Assembly: GCF_900218035.1 (NCBI RefSeq)
Contig: NZ_OBMR01000002.1
Location: 310,001 to 374,000, forward strand
DNA: 64,000 bases
Direction of reading: 5' to 3'
Source: Pseudobutyrivibrio ruminis DSM 9787
GTDB lineage: Bacteria > Bacillota > Clostridia > Lachnospirales > Lachnospiraceae
The number at the start of each line of letters is the position of its first letter. Positions within the stretch are counted from its first letter, which is position 1. Made by a program: the position numbers and the translations under genes. This document shows positions 17,469-26,277 of the stretch, in pieces. The notes beneath the pieces were generated by a model, which was not told the DNA's origin, did not search any database, and was given only the letters and a program-made list of their open reading frames with translations.

Positions 17469-17487
17469 TTATTGTACCATTCCTAGC
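17469..17487 (-). promoter_or_regulatory. Repeated promoter-like element, copy 4
   Basis: Minus strand GCTAGGAATGGTACAATAA upstream of the Spx/ArsC gene, preceded by a CAGACCTGGCC block shared with the copy at 11693-11711. Confidence 0.55.
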
Positions 17488-17578
17488 AGCCCGCTCCGCG
17501 GCCAGGTCTGCCCGAGCTCCACAGACCACTCGCTGACGCGAGCAAGGAAGGATTGTAATCGGCTTCGCCGATGGAACT

Positions 17579-18892
17579 CTAGGTAAAATCACAGCTATTT
17601 TTTCTATAATACCTATACACTAGAAATGACACAACACTATCAAATGCATTTCCGCCGCCAAACATCAAAGCAATACCTATAAGTGTTGGTGTCCATGCTC
17701 CTGTAATAAATAACACAAAGAATAAACCATAATATATACTATTAGTCACTACGGACTCTAACAGCATATATTCTGTTTTACCTCGTCCGTAGAAAGTTGC
17801 ATCAAAAATATTCTGATACGCATATAACACGTAGAATCCCAACAATACCATTACTAAACCAAATAGCTTTTCAACTTCATCAAACCCAAGCACATAGTGC
17901 ATAAATGGCTTGTAGACTGGGATTAGAACAATCCACAGTAAGCATGTTATCGTTGTAATAAAGAAATATCCTGGTGTGTTCTCCTTCACCGCATTCTCAT
18001 CTTTTGCCGTCTCTTGCTTAATAAGCTCGGCCAATTGCGTAATTGGAAGTAGCAGCCATCCCCAAATGAAATTATTAGCAACCCAATAGGTTCCCTGCTC
18101 TCCAACCATATTCACCATACGCGAAACCATAAGCATATAAGCAATGTTCCTTCCAAAAGATTCAAGGCCAGAAATTCCTCCTATCTTAAAGAAATTGCGC
18201 ATCCATCCAAAAGAGATTTTATCCTTTGACAATACTGGAAATCCTTGACTTTGTATTAACAAAACTGCGATTACAAACAGCACTAAATTACTAACGCAAT
18301 TTGATATACCAATTCCGTTAACTCCAAGCTTAAGAGATATAGGCAACTTCGATACCAGCATAGTATCCAATACAATACACATAACCAATTTAGCGCAAGT
18401 CATAATATACACCAGCCTATCTTTTCCGATAGCGACAAGTGCCACCAACATGAAACTGTATAAAATACCAAACACATTAGCCACACATTCAATTCGTATA
18501 TACGATGCTGATTCTACAAGTATATCTGTAGATACTGCCATAAAATTAAGCAATGGATTGATGAATGTAGCTACTAGAATTGAACAAATCGCATATACGC
18601 CAAACGATATAAGCAGCCCACTGCGTATTCGATTTGCAAACTTTTTCTTGTCAGCTAATGCACTTCCCATAAAGAAGTATAGAGGCAATATAATCGCCTC
18701 ATTAATAACTTCATAAATCAGGTTTATCCATGACAACTGTCCTGCTATAGAATACGACCATTCACCTGGTAATGTTCCAAGAAAATATGTGCGCAGTGTC
18801 GTGTACAACGTTGGACACAGTCCCATAAACAATAATGCTACAAACAATCTGTAGTCGATACTACTTAATGATTTCTTTATTTTACTTAACAT
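17579..18892 (-). CDS. MATE family efflux transporter
   Basis: A 437-residue integral membrane protein with about twelve hydrophobic segments in two halves, the arrangement of multidrug and toxin extrusion (MATE) antiporters. NGIGISNCVSNLV, FFKIGGISGLESFGRNIAYM and the MFGGGNAF segment fit MATE helices. Substrate and coupling ion cannot be read. Start supported by AAGGTAAATGAATA. Directly upstream of it lies the defence island, and it is the first ordinary gene on that side. Confidence 0.75.
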   Translation of the reverse strand: MLSKIKKSLSSIDYRLFVALLFMGLCPTLYTTLRTYFLGTLPGEWSYSIAGQLSWINLIYEVINEAIILPLYFFMGSALADKKKFANRIRSGLLISFGVYAICSILVATFINPLLNFMAVSTDILVESASYIRIECVANVFGILYSFMLVALVAIGKDRLVYIMTCAKLVMCIVLDTMLVSKLPISLKLGVNGIGISNCVSNLVLFVIAVLLIQSQGFPVLSKDKISFGWMRNFFKIGGISGLESFGRNIAYMLMVSRMVNMVGEQGTYWVANNFIWGWLLLPITQLAELIKQETAKDENAVKENTPGYFFITTITCLLWIVLIPVYKPFMHYVLGFDEVEKLFGLVMVLLGFYVLYAYQNIFDATFYGRGKTEYMLLESVVTNSIYYGLFFVLFITGAWTPTLIGIALMFGGGNAFDSVVSFLVYRYYRKNSCDFT

Positions 18893-18939
18893 TATTCATT
18901 TACCTTCTACTAGAATTATTAAATATGCCATGCATGAAT

Positions 18940-21327
18940 CTATACATCAAAATGCTGCTTATTCCCACTTTTTCCCCAGACAATATTATTTCTTTGTTCC
19001 ACTAATTGTTCATCAGCTTGTTCAGATTTAATAACCTTTAAACTGTCTATATCAATATATATATTTTCCTCTATAGATTTCTCTTTCTTTGATACAACGA
19101 TGTAATCCTTATTTTTTCCATTTATAAAATATGCTCTACAATCGTTAAGCTCATCTGTTTGAATACTATCAATATGCGGCTGGATATAATTTGCAAATAG
19201 AATTGTGTCTACTACTGATCTTATAGAGGGAATCGAATAGTTTACTTGTTTTACTATAGGCTCTTTTTCTTCAAGATTATTAAAATACTCATATATCTCT
19301 TTTCTAGGCACCCATTCCCCCATTAAATAATCTAAATAGTTTAACTGTAATAAATCAGCTTCTCTCAACTGCATTTTTAGACATCGGTAATTATTAGCCA
19401 CATCTCTAACATAAAGAATAAAATCTTGAAGTACCATTGAAAAACTCAAAAGATTTAAACTTCTGGCAATACCTTCTTTTACTAGATTATATGCTAATGT
19501 ATAATTCTTATTACTAATTTGTTTACTGAGTTGTTCTATTTCATTATCATCAAAAACCAATTCCAAGTAAGGTCCGACTTGACTCTCTGCAATTTCGTTA
19601 TCTGGACTATACTTGTAGTTCTGATTATCCTTATTTATATATTTTAACCATAATTCTGCAGCTGTAGATTCATCTATAAATAAGTCATCCGCATAATCTA
19701 CAAGTGCTTTGCTTATTATTAACAGCTTTGAAAAACACTCATTTGAGATATTACCTATACGGTTAAGATAATCCATTCCTAAATGCTCACTAAATTCAGG
19801 ATTTATATACATAGCATAAAAGCCCAGAAATCCATGGTCCTCTTTATCATTTTTAAGTTTTCCATCCTTTTGTAGTCGTTTTCCAAAATACTTGCGAATT
19901 TCAATAGTATTTAGTATGAATAAATATGCAAGTTCATCAAAGTATTTCCCCAGATTTTTTTTTGTATTATGAGAAAGAACGGCAAAAAAGATATCCGTTA
20001 AAACATCATATTCATTTCTATCTAGACTGTTATTAACGACAGTATTAGAACCTAACAGCGAAAAAAGACTCTGGTCCTCCTTTTTTTGAGATAGTTGTAT
20101 ATATGCATTTTCTTTTCTAAACCCATCTTTATATTGACCAAGTACTTCTCGAGTCAGAACTTCATTTTTATATATTTTACTATCTGAATCAACACGAACT
20201 CGTATATGTATGAATTTATCAATATCATGATACAAGTTTTCATCACCAACTGGCTTGCTTACAGAATCAGTACCTTCTTCCTGCTGAATATAACGAGGCC
20301 TAATTAAAATATCATTACTTTTATCCAAACATATTATTCCTATAAAACCTTCTATGCCCGAAAACTCTGCCATAAGTTTAAATATCTTGTCCTTATTTTC
20401 CATTCTATCGGCATCTTCAACAATCAGAATTATATTTTTTCTTTTAGATTTTTTAAGTAATCGCTGTATTTGCTTTTCAAGAACCATTTGTTCTTTCTCT
20501 AGATCAAGAAAAGTGTTCTTACTTTCATATCCAAATCCAAATTTTACTGATGTCTTCGATTCTAGAACTAAAGACAACGATGATAATAAGCGTGCTTTAT
20601 TTATTAAAGATATTTCATAGCGAGAAAATAAATCTTCTATATATCCTTGAATATAACTAACAATATTACTAATATTGTTTAACTCTAATACACCAACTTT
20701 CAGGATAAAATATCTATTGTCACGTTTCGAATCTGACAAATCATTTATCAATGAGTTAATAATACTAGACTTACCACACCCCCAAGGACCGATTAATCCA
20801 ATATTAAAGCTATCTTCACTTTTTCTTTCATCTATAAGCTTAACCAATTCATTAAAAGCTTTTTTTTGAGGAATCGTTAAATATTCCTTTCCAACAATTG
20901 GTTTTTCAACATAAAGAGCTTTCTTATTATTCTCAATTATATTTAAATCATAATATTTACTACTTTCTAAATTTAATAGATAATAAAGCACTGTTGCCTC
21001 TATTAATGGAAAGAACTGACAAAGAAAATCTAATTTTGAGCTTTTAAACAACATCACTATTTCAAGCGCGCCAATAATTATATAAAAATATTCGCTATAT
21101 CTCTTTATAATTAAAAAAATACTATTAGGTTGTTCTACACATAAATAAATTATTGTTAGTATTACTGTTAAAATAACTAATATAATATCTACAGTAATTA
21201 TTGAAATATTAGGAATCAAATTAATTTTTATTGGATCCAATAATCCCAATTTATATAATATATGTCCGATACACATAGTCAGTAAAGAATAAGCTACACA
21301 TCTAATTATTTTTAATATATATTCCAT
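18940..21327 (-). CDS. KAP family P-loop NTPase with N-terminal membrane segments
   Basis: A 795-residue protein. The first about 130 residues hold four hydrophobic segments; the KAP NTPase follows with Walker A (GLIGPWGCGKSSIINSL, near residue 180) and Walker B (NIILIVEDADRM, near residue 300). KAP NTPases include the phage-exclusion protein PifA and are frequent in defence islands, where they act at the inner face of the membrane. The C-terminal 450 residues match nothing I recognise. GGGGGAACC precedes the start. Five tandem GTAAATAA octamers lie immediately upstream of the ribosome site. Confidence 0.85.
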   Translation of the reverse strand: MEYILKIIRCVAYSLLTMCIGHILYKLGLLDPIKINLIPNISIITVDIILVILTVILTIIYLCVEQPNSIFLIIKRYSEYFYIIIGALEIVMLFKSSKLDFLCQFFPLIEATVLYYLLNLESSKYYDLNIIENNKKALYVEKPIVGKEYLTIPQKKAFNELVKLIDERKSEDSFNIGLIGPWGCGKSSIINSLINDLSDSKRDNRYFILKVGVLELNNISNIVSYIQGYIEDLFSRYEISLINKARLLSSLSLVLESKTSVKFGFGYESKNTFLDLEKEQMVLEKQIQRLLKKSKRKNIILIVEDADRMENKDKIFKLMAEFSGIEGFIGIICLDKSNDILIRPRYIQQEEGTDSVSKPVGDENLYHDIDKFIHIRVRVDSDSKIYKNEVLTREVLGQYKDGFRKENAYIQLSQKKEDQSLFSLLGSNTVVNNSLDRNEYDVLTDIFFAVLSHNTKKNLGKYFDELAYLFILNTIEIRKYFGKRLQKDGKLKNDKEDHGFLGFYAMYINPEFSEHLGMDYLNRIGNISNECFSKLLIISKALVDYADDLFIDESTAAELWLKYINKDNQNYKYSPDNEIAESQVGPYLELVFDDNEIEQLSKQISNKNYTLAYNLVKEGIARSLNLLSFSMVLQDFILYVRDVANNYRCLKMQLREADLLQLNYLDYLMGEWVPRKEIYEYFNNLEEKEPIVKQVNYSIPSIRSVVDTILFANYIQPHIDSIQTDELNDCRAYFINGKNKDYIVVSKKEKSIEENIYIDIDSLKVIKSEQADEQLVEQRNNIVWGKSGNKQHFDV

Positions 21328-21337
21328 TGGTTCCCCC

Positions 21338-21377
21338 TTATTTACTTATTTACTTATTTACTTATTTACGTATTTAC
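21338..21377. repeat. 8-bp tandem repeat before KAP NTPase gene
   Basis: Four TTATTTAC copies plus one GTATTTAC, in register (21338-21377). On the minus strand this is GTAAATAA-type octamers ending a few bases before the GGGGG ribosome site of the gene starting at 21327. Confidence 0.9.
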
Positions 21378-21554
21378 GATAATTTACATTTTATCATAAC
21401 TGTTTAAGCTAGCAAACGTAATAAAGTATATTGGCATTTACAAATGATGGGTCATTTATTTGATACCATAACCAAACCGTAAATGCGTTATATTCGTTCA
21501 GAATAATGGAACCTGCCCTTCTTTCCGTAATATTTTCTCTAACAGTGGCAGTAA

Positions 21555-21606
21555 TATTTCGAATAAAAAAGCAGAGGAACCTCCTCTGCTTCTTTTATTC
21601 GAAATA
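21555..21606. terminator. Long bidirectional terminator
   Basis: GCAGAGGA/TCCTCTGC core (21571-21589) extended by ATTTCGAATAAAA and its complement on the outside. Suitable T-runs on either strand. It closes the 104-aa membrane protein gene. Confidence 0.85.
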
Positions 21607-21632
21607 TTAAAAAATAAAATTATAGTTTCTAT

Positions 21633-21947
21633 CTAGATTTTATGAGTTTGCTGTAGATTCTCAGCAACTTCCCAAATAGCATCTACAACCGCAGTCCTAT
21701 CAGAATTTTCTACAATAGTTGCATATGCCGAGATCATAACAAAAACTACATAATGCCAGAATATAACAAGAGCACCAAGAATAATTAAACCTACACCGCC
21801 GATTCCCATGAAAGTATTACTAGAACCAACTGAAATAGAAAAAATTCCAAGTATTCCTAATCCAAAGCCTATTATTATACCAATTAACATAACCAAGCCC
21901 GCAATTCCTCTTAATTGGTCCGATGATTGCTTAGTGTTTTCTCTCAT
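21633..21947 (-). CDS. Small membrane protein, unknown
   Basis: A 104-residue protein with two hydrophobic segments (LRGIAGLVMLIGIIIGFGLG and the VGLIILGALVIFWHYVVFVM region) and a short acidic C-terminal tail. No family recognised. ATG 21947 has AGGAGGT eight nt upstream and is preferred to an earlier in-frame ATG. It has its own terminator. Its position next to the KAP NTPase may be chance. Confidence 0.72.
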   Translation of the reverse strand: MRENTKQSSDQLRGIAGLVMLIGIIIGFGLGILGIFSISVGSSNTFMGIGGVGLIILGALVIFWHYVVFVMISAYATIVENSDRTAVVDAIWEVAENLQQTHKI

Positions 21948-22029
21948 AGCTACGCACCTCCTATAATACATAGCATATCATCATGATGTGACTAAATCGT
22001 TATGTAATAGTACAAATAGTCATTCAGTT

Positions 22030-22538
22030 CTATACATCCAAATGCTGCCTACTCCCGAACCCATCCTTCTTCAACTCTGAATCCAGATAATCAAATGAAG
22101 ATGGCTCAACCTTAATCAAATTCATAGGCTGAGGCACTTTCTTCATAACCTCCACAGGAATCTTCTTGTGCTCCATCAGCTTCAGATACTCATCAGAAAA
22201 TGGCTCCACCATAGACGCAACTCCCTGCACCTGCAAACTTTTCAGCTGACCAAAACCACCGTAAGGTTCAAAAATGGCAATGCCCACATTCTTATTCTCC
22301 TTCAGCCCTCTGAACTTCAAGCCGCCCTCTGAGAAAAAATAAAAGTTTCCATCCGCATAGTTATATTCAATAGGTGTGTTGCGCACGCAATCCCTAGAAG
22401 ACGTAGCCAGCGCACATGTATTATGAGCATCGATAAAAGCTTCAATCTTTTCTTTTAATGCTGCTGGCTCCATATGAACAGAGTCCGCATCCTTCTTTCC
22501 CAATGTGATGCTGCCGCATCGTAATCCATCTCCCACAT
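22030..22538 (-). pseudogene. Pyridoxamine 5'-phosphate oxidase family protein, frameshifted near 5' end
   Basis: Residues from DADSVHMEPAALKEKIEAFI onward form a PNPOx-like split-barrel domain (ALATSS, TPIEYNY, YFFSEGGLKFRGL). The natural start is ATG 22536-22538, eight nt after GGGGGG. That frame reads MWEMDYDAAASHWE and then leaves the family pattern, stopping after 27 codons. Restoring one A to the GGGAAAGAAGG run near 22496 would give SHWEKKDADSVHME, which joins the two halves perfectly. So a one-base deletion, or a sequencing error, splits the gene. A GTG in the second frame (22536) could still give a product lacking the normal N-terminus. Confidence 0.8.
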
Positions 22539-22598
22539 TTTATATTCCCCCCTACTCATGACATTTTAAGTCTCTTTTTCAATACATTTATAGTAGTT

Positions 22599-22940
22599 CT
22601 ACTCCCACTTCTTCCACACATCAGGCTGATAACCAAGTGTAGACTGTTTTGCATTTTTTACAACTGGAGTCTTGATAATCTGCTGTGATTCAAGAAGCTT
22701 CTCCAACTTGTCCTCATCAGCAATATGCTGAAACAAAGCAACAGCATCCTGGTCCTTCGCATTTACGTTAACCATATTTACGATACCACCATTAGTAGAA
22801 GCAACAGATGTAAGCTCCCCCTTACTCATGCCTTTTACTTTCATGTCGATAAACTGATACTTGATGCCACGCTCTTTGAAAAAGCGCTCTGCTTTCTTTG
22901 TATCGTTGCACTTCTTAGTGCCAAAAATTTGTATGTTCAT
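22599..22940 (-). CDS. Spx/ArsC family protein, copy 2
   Basis: A 113-residue near-duplicate of 17101-17442, differing at only a few positions (for example DMKVKGMSKG for DMREKGMSKG, and VKNAKQST for VRNGKQST). The nucleotide sequence is equally conserved, so the duplication is recent or maintained by recombination. Upstream DNA differs, with GGAGG placed close to the start, and the downstream partner is the PNPOx-like gene instead of the Nudix gene. ArsC/Spx-like reductase or regulator; exact role unknown. Confidence 0.87.
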   Translation of the reverse strand: MNIQIFGTKKCNDTKKAERFFKERGIKYQFIDMKVKGMSKGELTSVASTNGGIVNMVNVNAKDQDAVALFQHIADEDKLEKLLESQQIIKTPVVKNAKQSTLGYQPDVWKKWE

Positions 22941-22973
22941 AAAACCTCCGTGCGCTGACCAATATATCTACTT

Positions 22974-24971
22974 TTAGAACAGCTTTCCCTTATTATTGGG
23001 GTTAGTCTTTTTCACAAGTTCGGCGTTAATCTGTTTTGTCATGTCAACAAGAGTCTGCGGTAAATCAAGTAAAAACTCTGGTGTGTCACCATCCTCATCG
23101 TCAGTTGCCACATCACTGTCAAAAACAGCCCTACGTATTCTATCTCTATACCCATTTAATTCTTCATCTTGTAGGTTATCAATATCTGTATATAAAACAT
23201 CACTTTTAAAATCTTTTTCAGTCAATGTTTCATCAGATTTTTTTAAATAGCTTTCTATTAAATCAAAGTATACCTCTAAAAGTTTGAATATGTATGAATC
23301 AATATCACTATTCATTGCTTCATTTAGCTTTATAATATTAGGAACTACTATTGGGTGTATTGTGGTATTCACATCAACAAAATCTTCGTTTGAAAACAAG
23401 CTCCATGTTACAAATGCTAAAAATAAATAATTACCATGTGAGGCTGACACCTTGCCCCTACGTAATACATTTCCATACTTTTTATATTCGCCGTTATTAT
23501 CAATATTTTTTTCTGACTCAAAACTCTCTAAATAGTGTTTTGCATTTTTATCCCACTTCTTTAGTATATCACGGCTAAAATTTACCATTCCGTAGTTTTC
23601 TAGAAATGTAGATTTAATCTTATCCTCACTAGCTTCATCATCAATATCAACAAAAATATTTGTATTTATAAGCTTTCCTTTATCCATTCTAGTTAGCTTT
23701 GGAATATCTTGATTCTTAGCTGATCCTGGTTTTTGAAATTTTGTGGCGTAAATTATCTTTCCAATAGTTCCTAGTGAATAGGCTCTAGTCTCAAGCAAAT
23801 CATCACCTTTTCTCGCTATACTGAAAGCTAATCTAGAATACAGTTTATCTTTAAATATCGCATTTTCACGTAATCCATTAATTGTTTTTACATAATCAGT
23901 TACATATGCCAAATCTTCACCGTCAATAGGTTTTTGTCTGTTCAATGAAACACTTACTTTTTCTTCTGCTAATTCATTTCTTATATATTTTTCTTCTTTA
24001 TCTTCTTTTTCTTCTTCTTTTTCTTTTTCTAATTTAGTCCTTGCACTAATCACCCTTAATAATACATAAGCATTATCTACGGCCTTTTGCCATTCTAAAT
24101 AATCTGGATTATCTTCCGTATCTCCATTAGATGTTACTCGTTCTTTCGAAATCTCTTTTAAAAAATATTCCGCGCAAGTTGTTATAGTTTGAGCCCCATT
24201 AATTACTGAATAATAATTAGTATTTCTCAAAGTAATACTATCTCTTTTTATTAGAGAAATCCTATCTGCAATAATTGTTATACCGTTATTATAAAACCAG
24301 AAGTTCTGTGGTTCTTTTTTTAATGTTTCAATCATTGCAGGTGCAACTCCATTTGTATCGCTAGATAGGCCCAATCGTACGTTACTATCAAATAACTTGT
24401 CACCTGTACCATTATACAATTGTATTAAATCATATAATCTAGCAACAAACACTTCACTTGTCATATATGATTTTTCACCTATGTGTTTTGTTGACTTACG
24501 CAATGTATTATTTCTATTATCAATTGTTATTGTATATTCTTTATTGTCAATCTGTTTATCCGGAACAAATATATATCTAACATTTAATGAACTGGCAACT
24601 AGGGATTTTATTCTAATCTTCTCTTTAATAGATGATACAAAAATATATATTAGGCAATCTTTTAAATATAAATTATTTAATGTGTCTTTTTCATCGTCTG
24701 TTTTAGATTTCAAAACACTTTGTATCATTTTTTTTAGCTCAGCACTTACTTTCCTTGTACCAATCTTTTTTTCAATGTTTTTACTATTAATAAAAAGAGT
24801 ATTGTCATTTAGTCCGTATAAACCAGCCCAAATAATACCTCCTTTTTTTTCATCTTTAACATTTAATTCCTTCACCAATTCTTTAATTTGTTTTTCTGTT
24901 TCTTCAGACAAAGTAAAATCTTCGTCTCTGCTTTTTAGAACCTTTGTTATTTGATCAAAATAATTAATCAT
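22974..24971 (-). CDS. AIPR family (abortive infection phage resistance) protein 1
   Basis: A 665-residue protein of the AIPR family. Its hallmark blocks are NFWFYNNGITIIADRI (about residue 225) and YYSVINGAQTITTC (about residue 255). AIPR proteins are found in defence islands and with restriction systems; some are abortive-infection effectors. A charged EKEKEEEKEDKEEK linker follows. Two adjacent ATG codons lie at 24974 and 24971; GGGGG is 5 nt from the second. It overlaps the stop codon of the FRG gene, so the pair is translationally coupled. Confidence 0.85.
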   Translation of the reverse strand: MINYFDQITKVLKSRDEDFTLSEETEKQIKELVKELNVKDEKKGGIIWAGLYGLNDNTLFINSKNIEKKIGTRKVSAELKKMIQSVLKSKTDDEKDTLNNLYLKDCLIYIFVSSIKEKIRIKSLVASSLNVRYIFVPDKQIDNKEYTITIDNRNNTLRKSTKHIGEKSYMTSEVFVARLYDLIQLYNGTGDKLFDSNVRLGLSSDTNGVAPAMIETLKKEPQNFWFYNNGITIIADRISLIKRDSITLRNTNYYSVINGAQTITTCAEYFLKEISKERVTSNGDTEDNPDYLEWQKAVDNAYVLLRVISARTKLEKEKEEEKEDKEEKYIRNELAEEKVSVSLNRQKPIDGEDLAYVTDYVKTINGLRENAIFKDKLYSRLAFSIARKGDDLLETRAYSLGTIGKIIYATKFQKPGSAKNQDIPKLTRMDKGKLINTNIFVDIDDEASEDKIKSTFLENYGMVNFSRDILKKWDKNAKHYLESFESEKNIDNNGEYKKYGNVLRRGKVSASHGNYLFLAFVTWSLFSNEDFVDVNTTIHPIVVPNIIKLNEAMNSDIDSYIFKLLEVYFDLIESYLKKSDETLTEKDFKSDVLYTDIDNLQDEELNGYRDRIRRAVFDSDVATDDEDGDTPEFLLDLPQTLVDMTKQINAELVKKTNPNNKGKLF

Positions 24972-24973
24972 CA

Positions 24974-26143
24974 TTACCCCCTATACTCACTTAAATCAGT
25001 TAAATTTTTTAGTTCGGAATCATCTATTTCAATATTATTGTCCAGAATAAAAATATTAGGATGATTGCTGTAATAAGAAACAACTTCCCCAATAGCTTTT
25101 TCCAGCATTTTTATAAAGTTCTTATTCTCATTTATGCCTTCATTTTTATTTAAATCATATATACATTCTTCTATATCGTATTTGAAAGATTTAATTGAAT
25201 CTTCAACAGCTTGAATTATTTTCACTTGCTCATCAATATCCATTGCCCCCTCTTCTAACTTTTTTAACTTAAAATCAATTATTTTTTTCATACTTCTAAT
25301 TGATAAATCAATTTCATTATCAAGCGTATATTCCATAGACTCTATTCGTATAGCTTTATCTTTAAATTTATCAACAGCATGTTCAATTTCTGGATATATA
25401 AAACTAGTATTAATGCCAAAATATTGTTCCAACTGTTTTTCAATTGTAGTTTTACTATTTCTATCGATAGTCAGCTTTTCATACATATATTCAGGAATAG
25501 GTTCGCAGGTAAGGCCCTGAAAATATATCAATGCACCTTGTTGAGCAATTATTCTGCTATTCAATTTTATATGATCAACTAATTTATGATTAACTGAAAA
25601 AACGCCCGAATTTCTAATATCTGTAGGATTATCCAAAATCGTTTTATAATTTTCTTTAACATTAGTCGCTTTAGGACAATAGGCTTTATTTAATTTATAT
25701 ATTAAAACCCTGCCATCTTTCTTTCTCTCTTCATCTCGTTTTTGTGGGGTAGAAACTACAGCGAAATATAACGCTACCAAGCAATTATATGATACATCTA
25801 ACAATCTACTCGGAAATCCTCCGTGTTGAGAATCTATAGCAATTTCAAGATAACTCTCTCCACTAGTCAACTTATTGGCCTTTAATTCTTCAAGGAGATT
25901 TCTTTCAAAATATGGGTCTTTTTTTAAATAAGGCTCTCGAAAAATCCCTGGCATGGCAAAAGTAGGATATGTTACAGGCTCGCCTCTATATACAACTATA
26001 CCGTTTTCATCTTCTTTTCTAAATCTATCATTTATATCTTCAATTGCTTCCAAATAATCTTGTACATTTTTGATTATTCTATCACGATTATCATCAAATT
26101 CTATTTTCCTTTTATCGTTTTTTTGTCTTCTCGTTCCCATCAT
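24974..26143 (-). CDS. FRG domain protein
   Basis: A 389-residue protein whose first 230 residues form an FRG domain: the name-giving motif is VVYRGEPVTYPTFAMPG, followed by SQHGGFPSRLLDVSYNCLVA and LYFAV. FRG domains are common in bacterial defence and toxin-like genes; biochemical function is unsettled. The C-terminal half is helical and lysine-rich. Stop codon and AIPR start overlap (TAATG), so FRG and AIPR form a coupled pair. It begins a separate transcript after the methyltransferase terminator at 26232-26262. Confidence 0.85.
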   Translation of the reverse strand: MMGTRRQKNDKRKIEFDDNRDRIIKNVQDYLEAIEDINDRFRKEDENGIVVYRGEPVTYPTFAMPGIFREPYLKKDPYFERNLLEELKANKLTSGESYLEIAIDSQHGGFPSRLLDVSYNCLVALYFAVVSTPQKRDEERKKDGRVLIYKLNKAYCPKATNVKENYKTILDNPTDIRNSGVFSVNHKLVDHIKLNSRIIAQQGALIYFQGLTCEPIPEYMYEKLTIDRNSKTTIEKQLEQYFGINTSFIYPEIEHAVDKFKDKAIRIESMEYTLDNEIDLSIRSMKKIIDFKLKKLEEGAMDIDEQVKIIQAVEDSIKSFKYDIEECIYDLNKNEGINENKNFIKMLEKAIGEVVSYYSNHPNIFILDNNIEIDDSELKNLTDLSEYRG

Positions 26144-26231
26144 TCTCCTCCTATGCTAACTGCACTAATCTACTATAATTTTACTATAATCCAAGCTTTT
26201 CATTCAATACGTATATGCGATAATTAAATAA

Positions 26232-26262
26232 CAAAAAAGCGACTGTAAAAAACTACAATCGC
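26232..26262 (-). terminator. Terminator of restriction-modification operon
   Basis: GCGATTGTA / TACAGTCGC stem (one G-T pair, 6-nt loop) followed by TTTTTTG on the minus strand, right after the methyltransferase stop. It separates that operon from the FRG-AIPR pair. Confidence 0.85.
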
Positions 26263-26277
26263 TAATCTTTCAAATAA

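Larger units (their letters stand above)
21328..21632. other. 305-nt intergenic region
   Basis: Holds the octamer repeat and presumed promoter of the KAP gene, a stretch with no recognised feature (about 21390-21540), and the terminator of the small membrane protein gene at 21555-21606. Confidence 0.7.
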
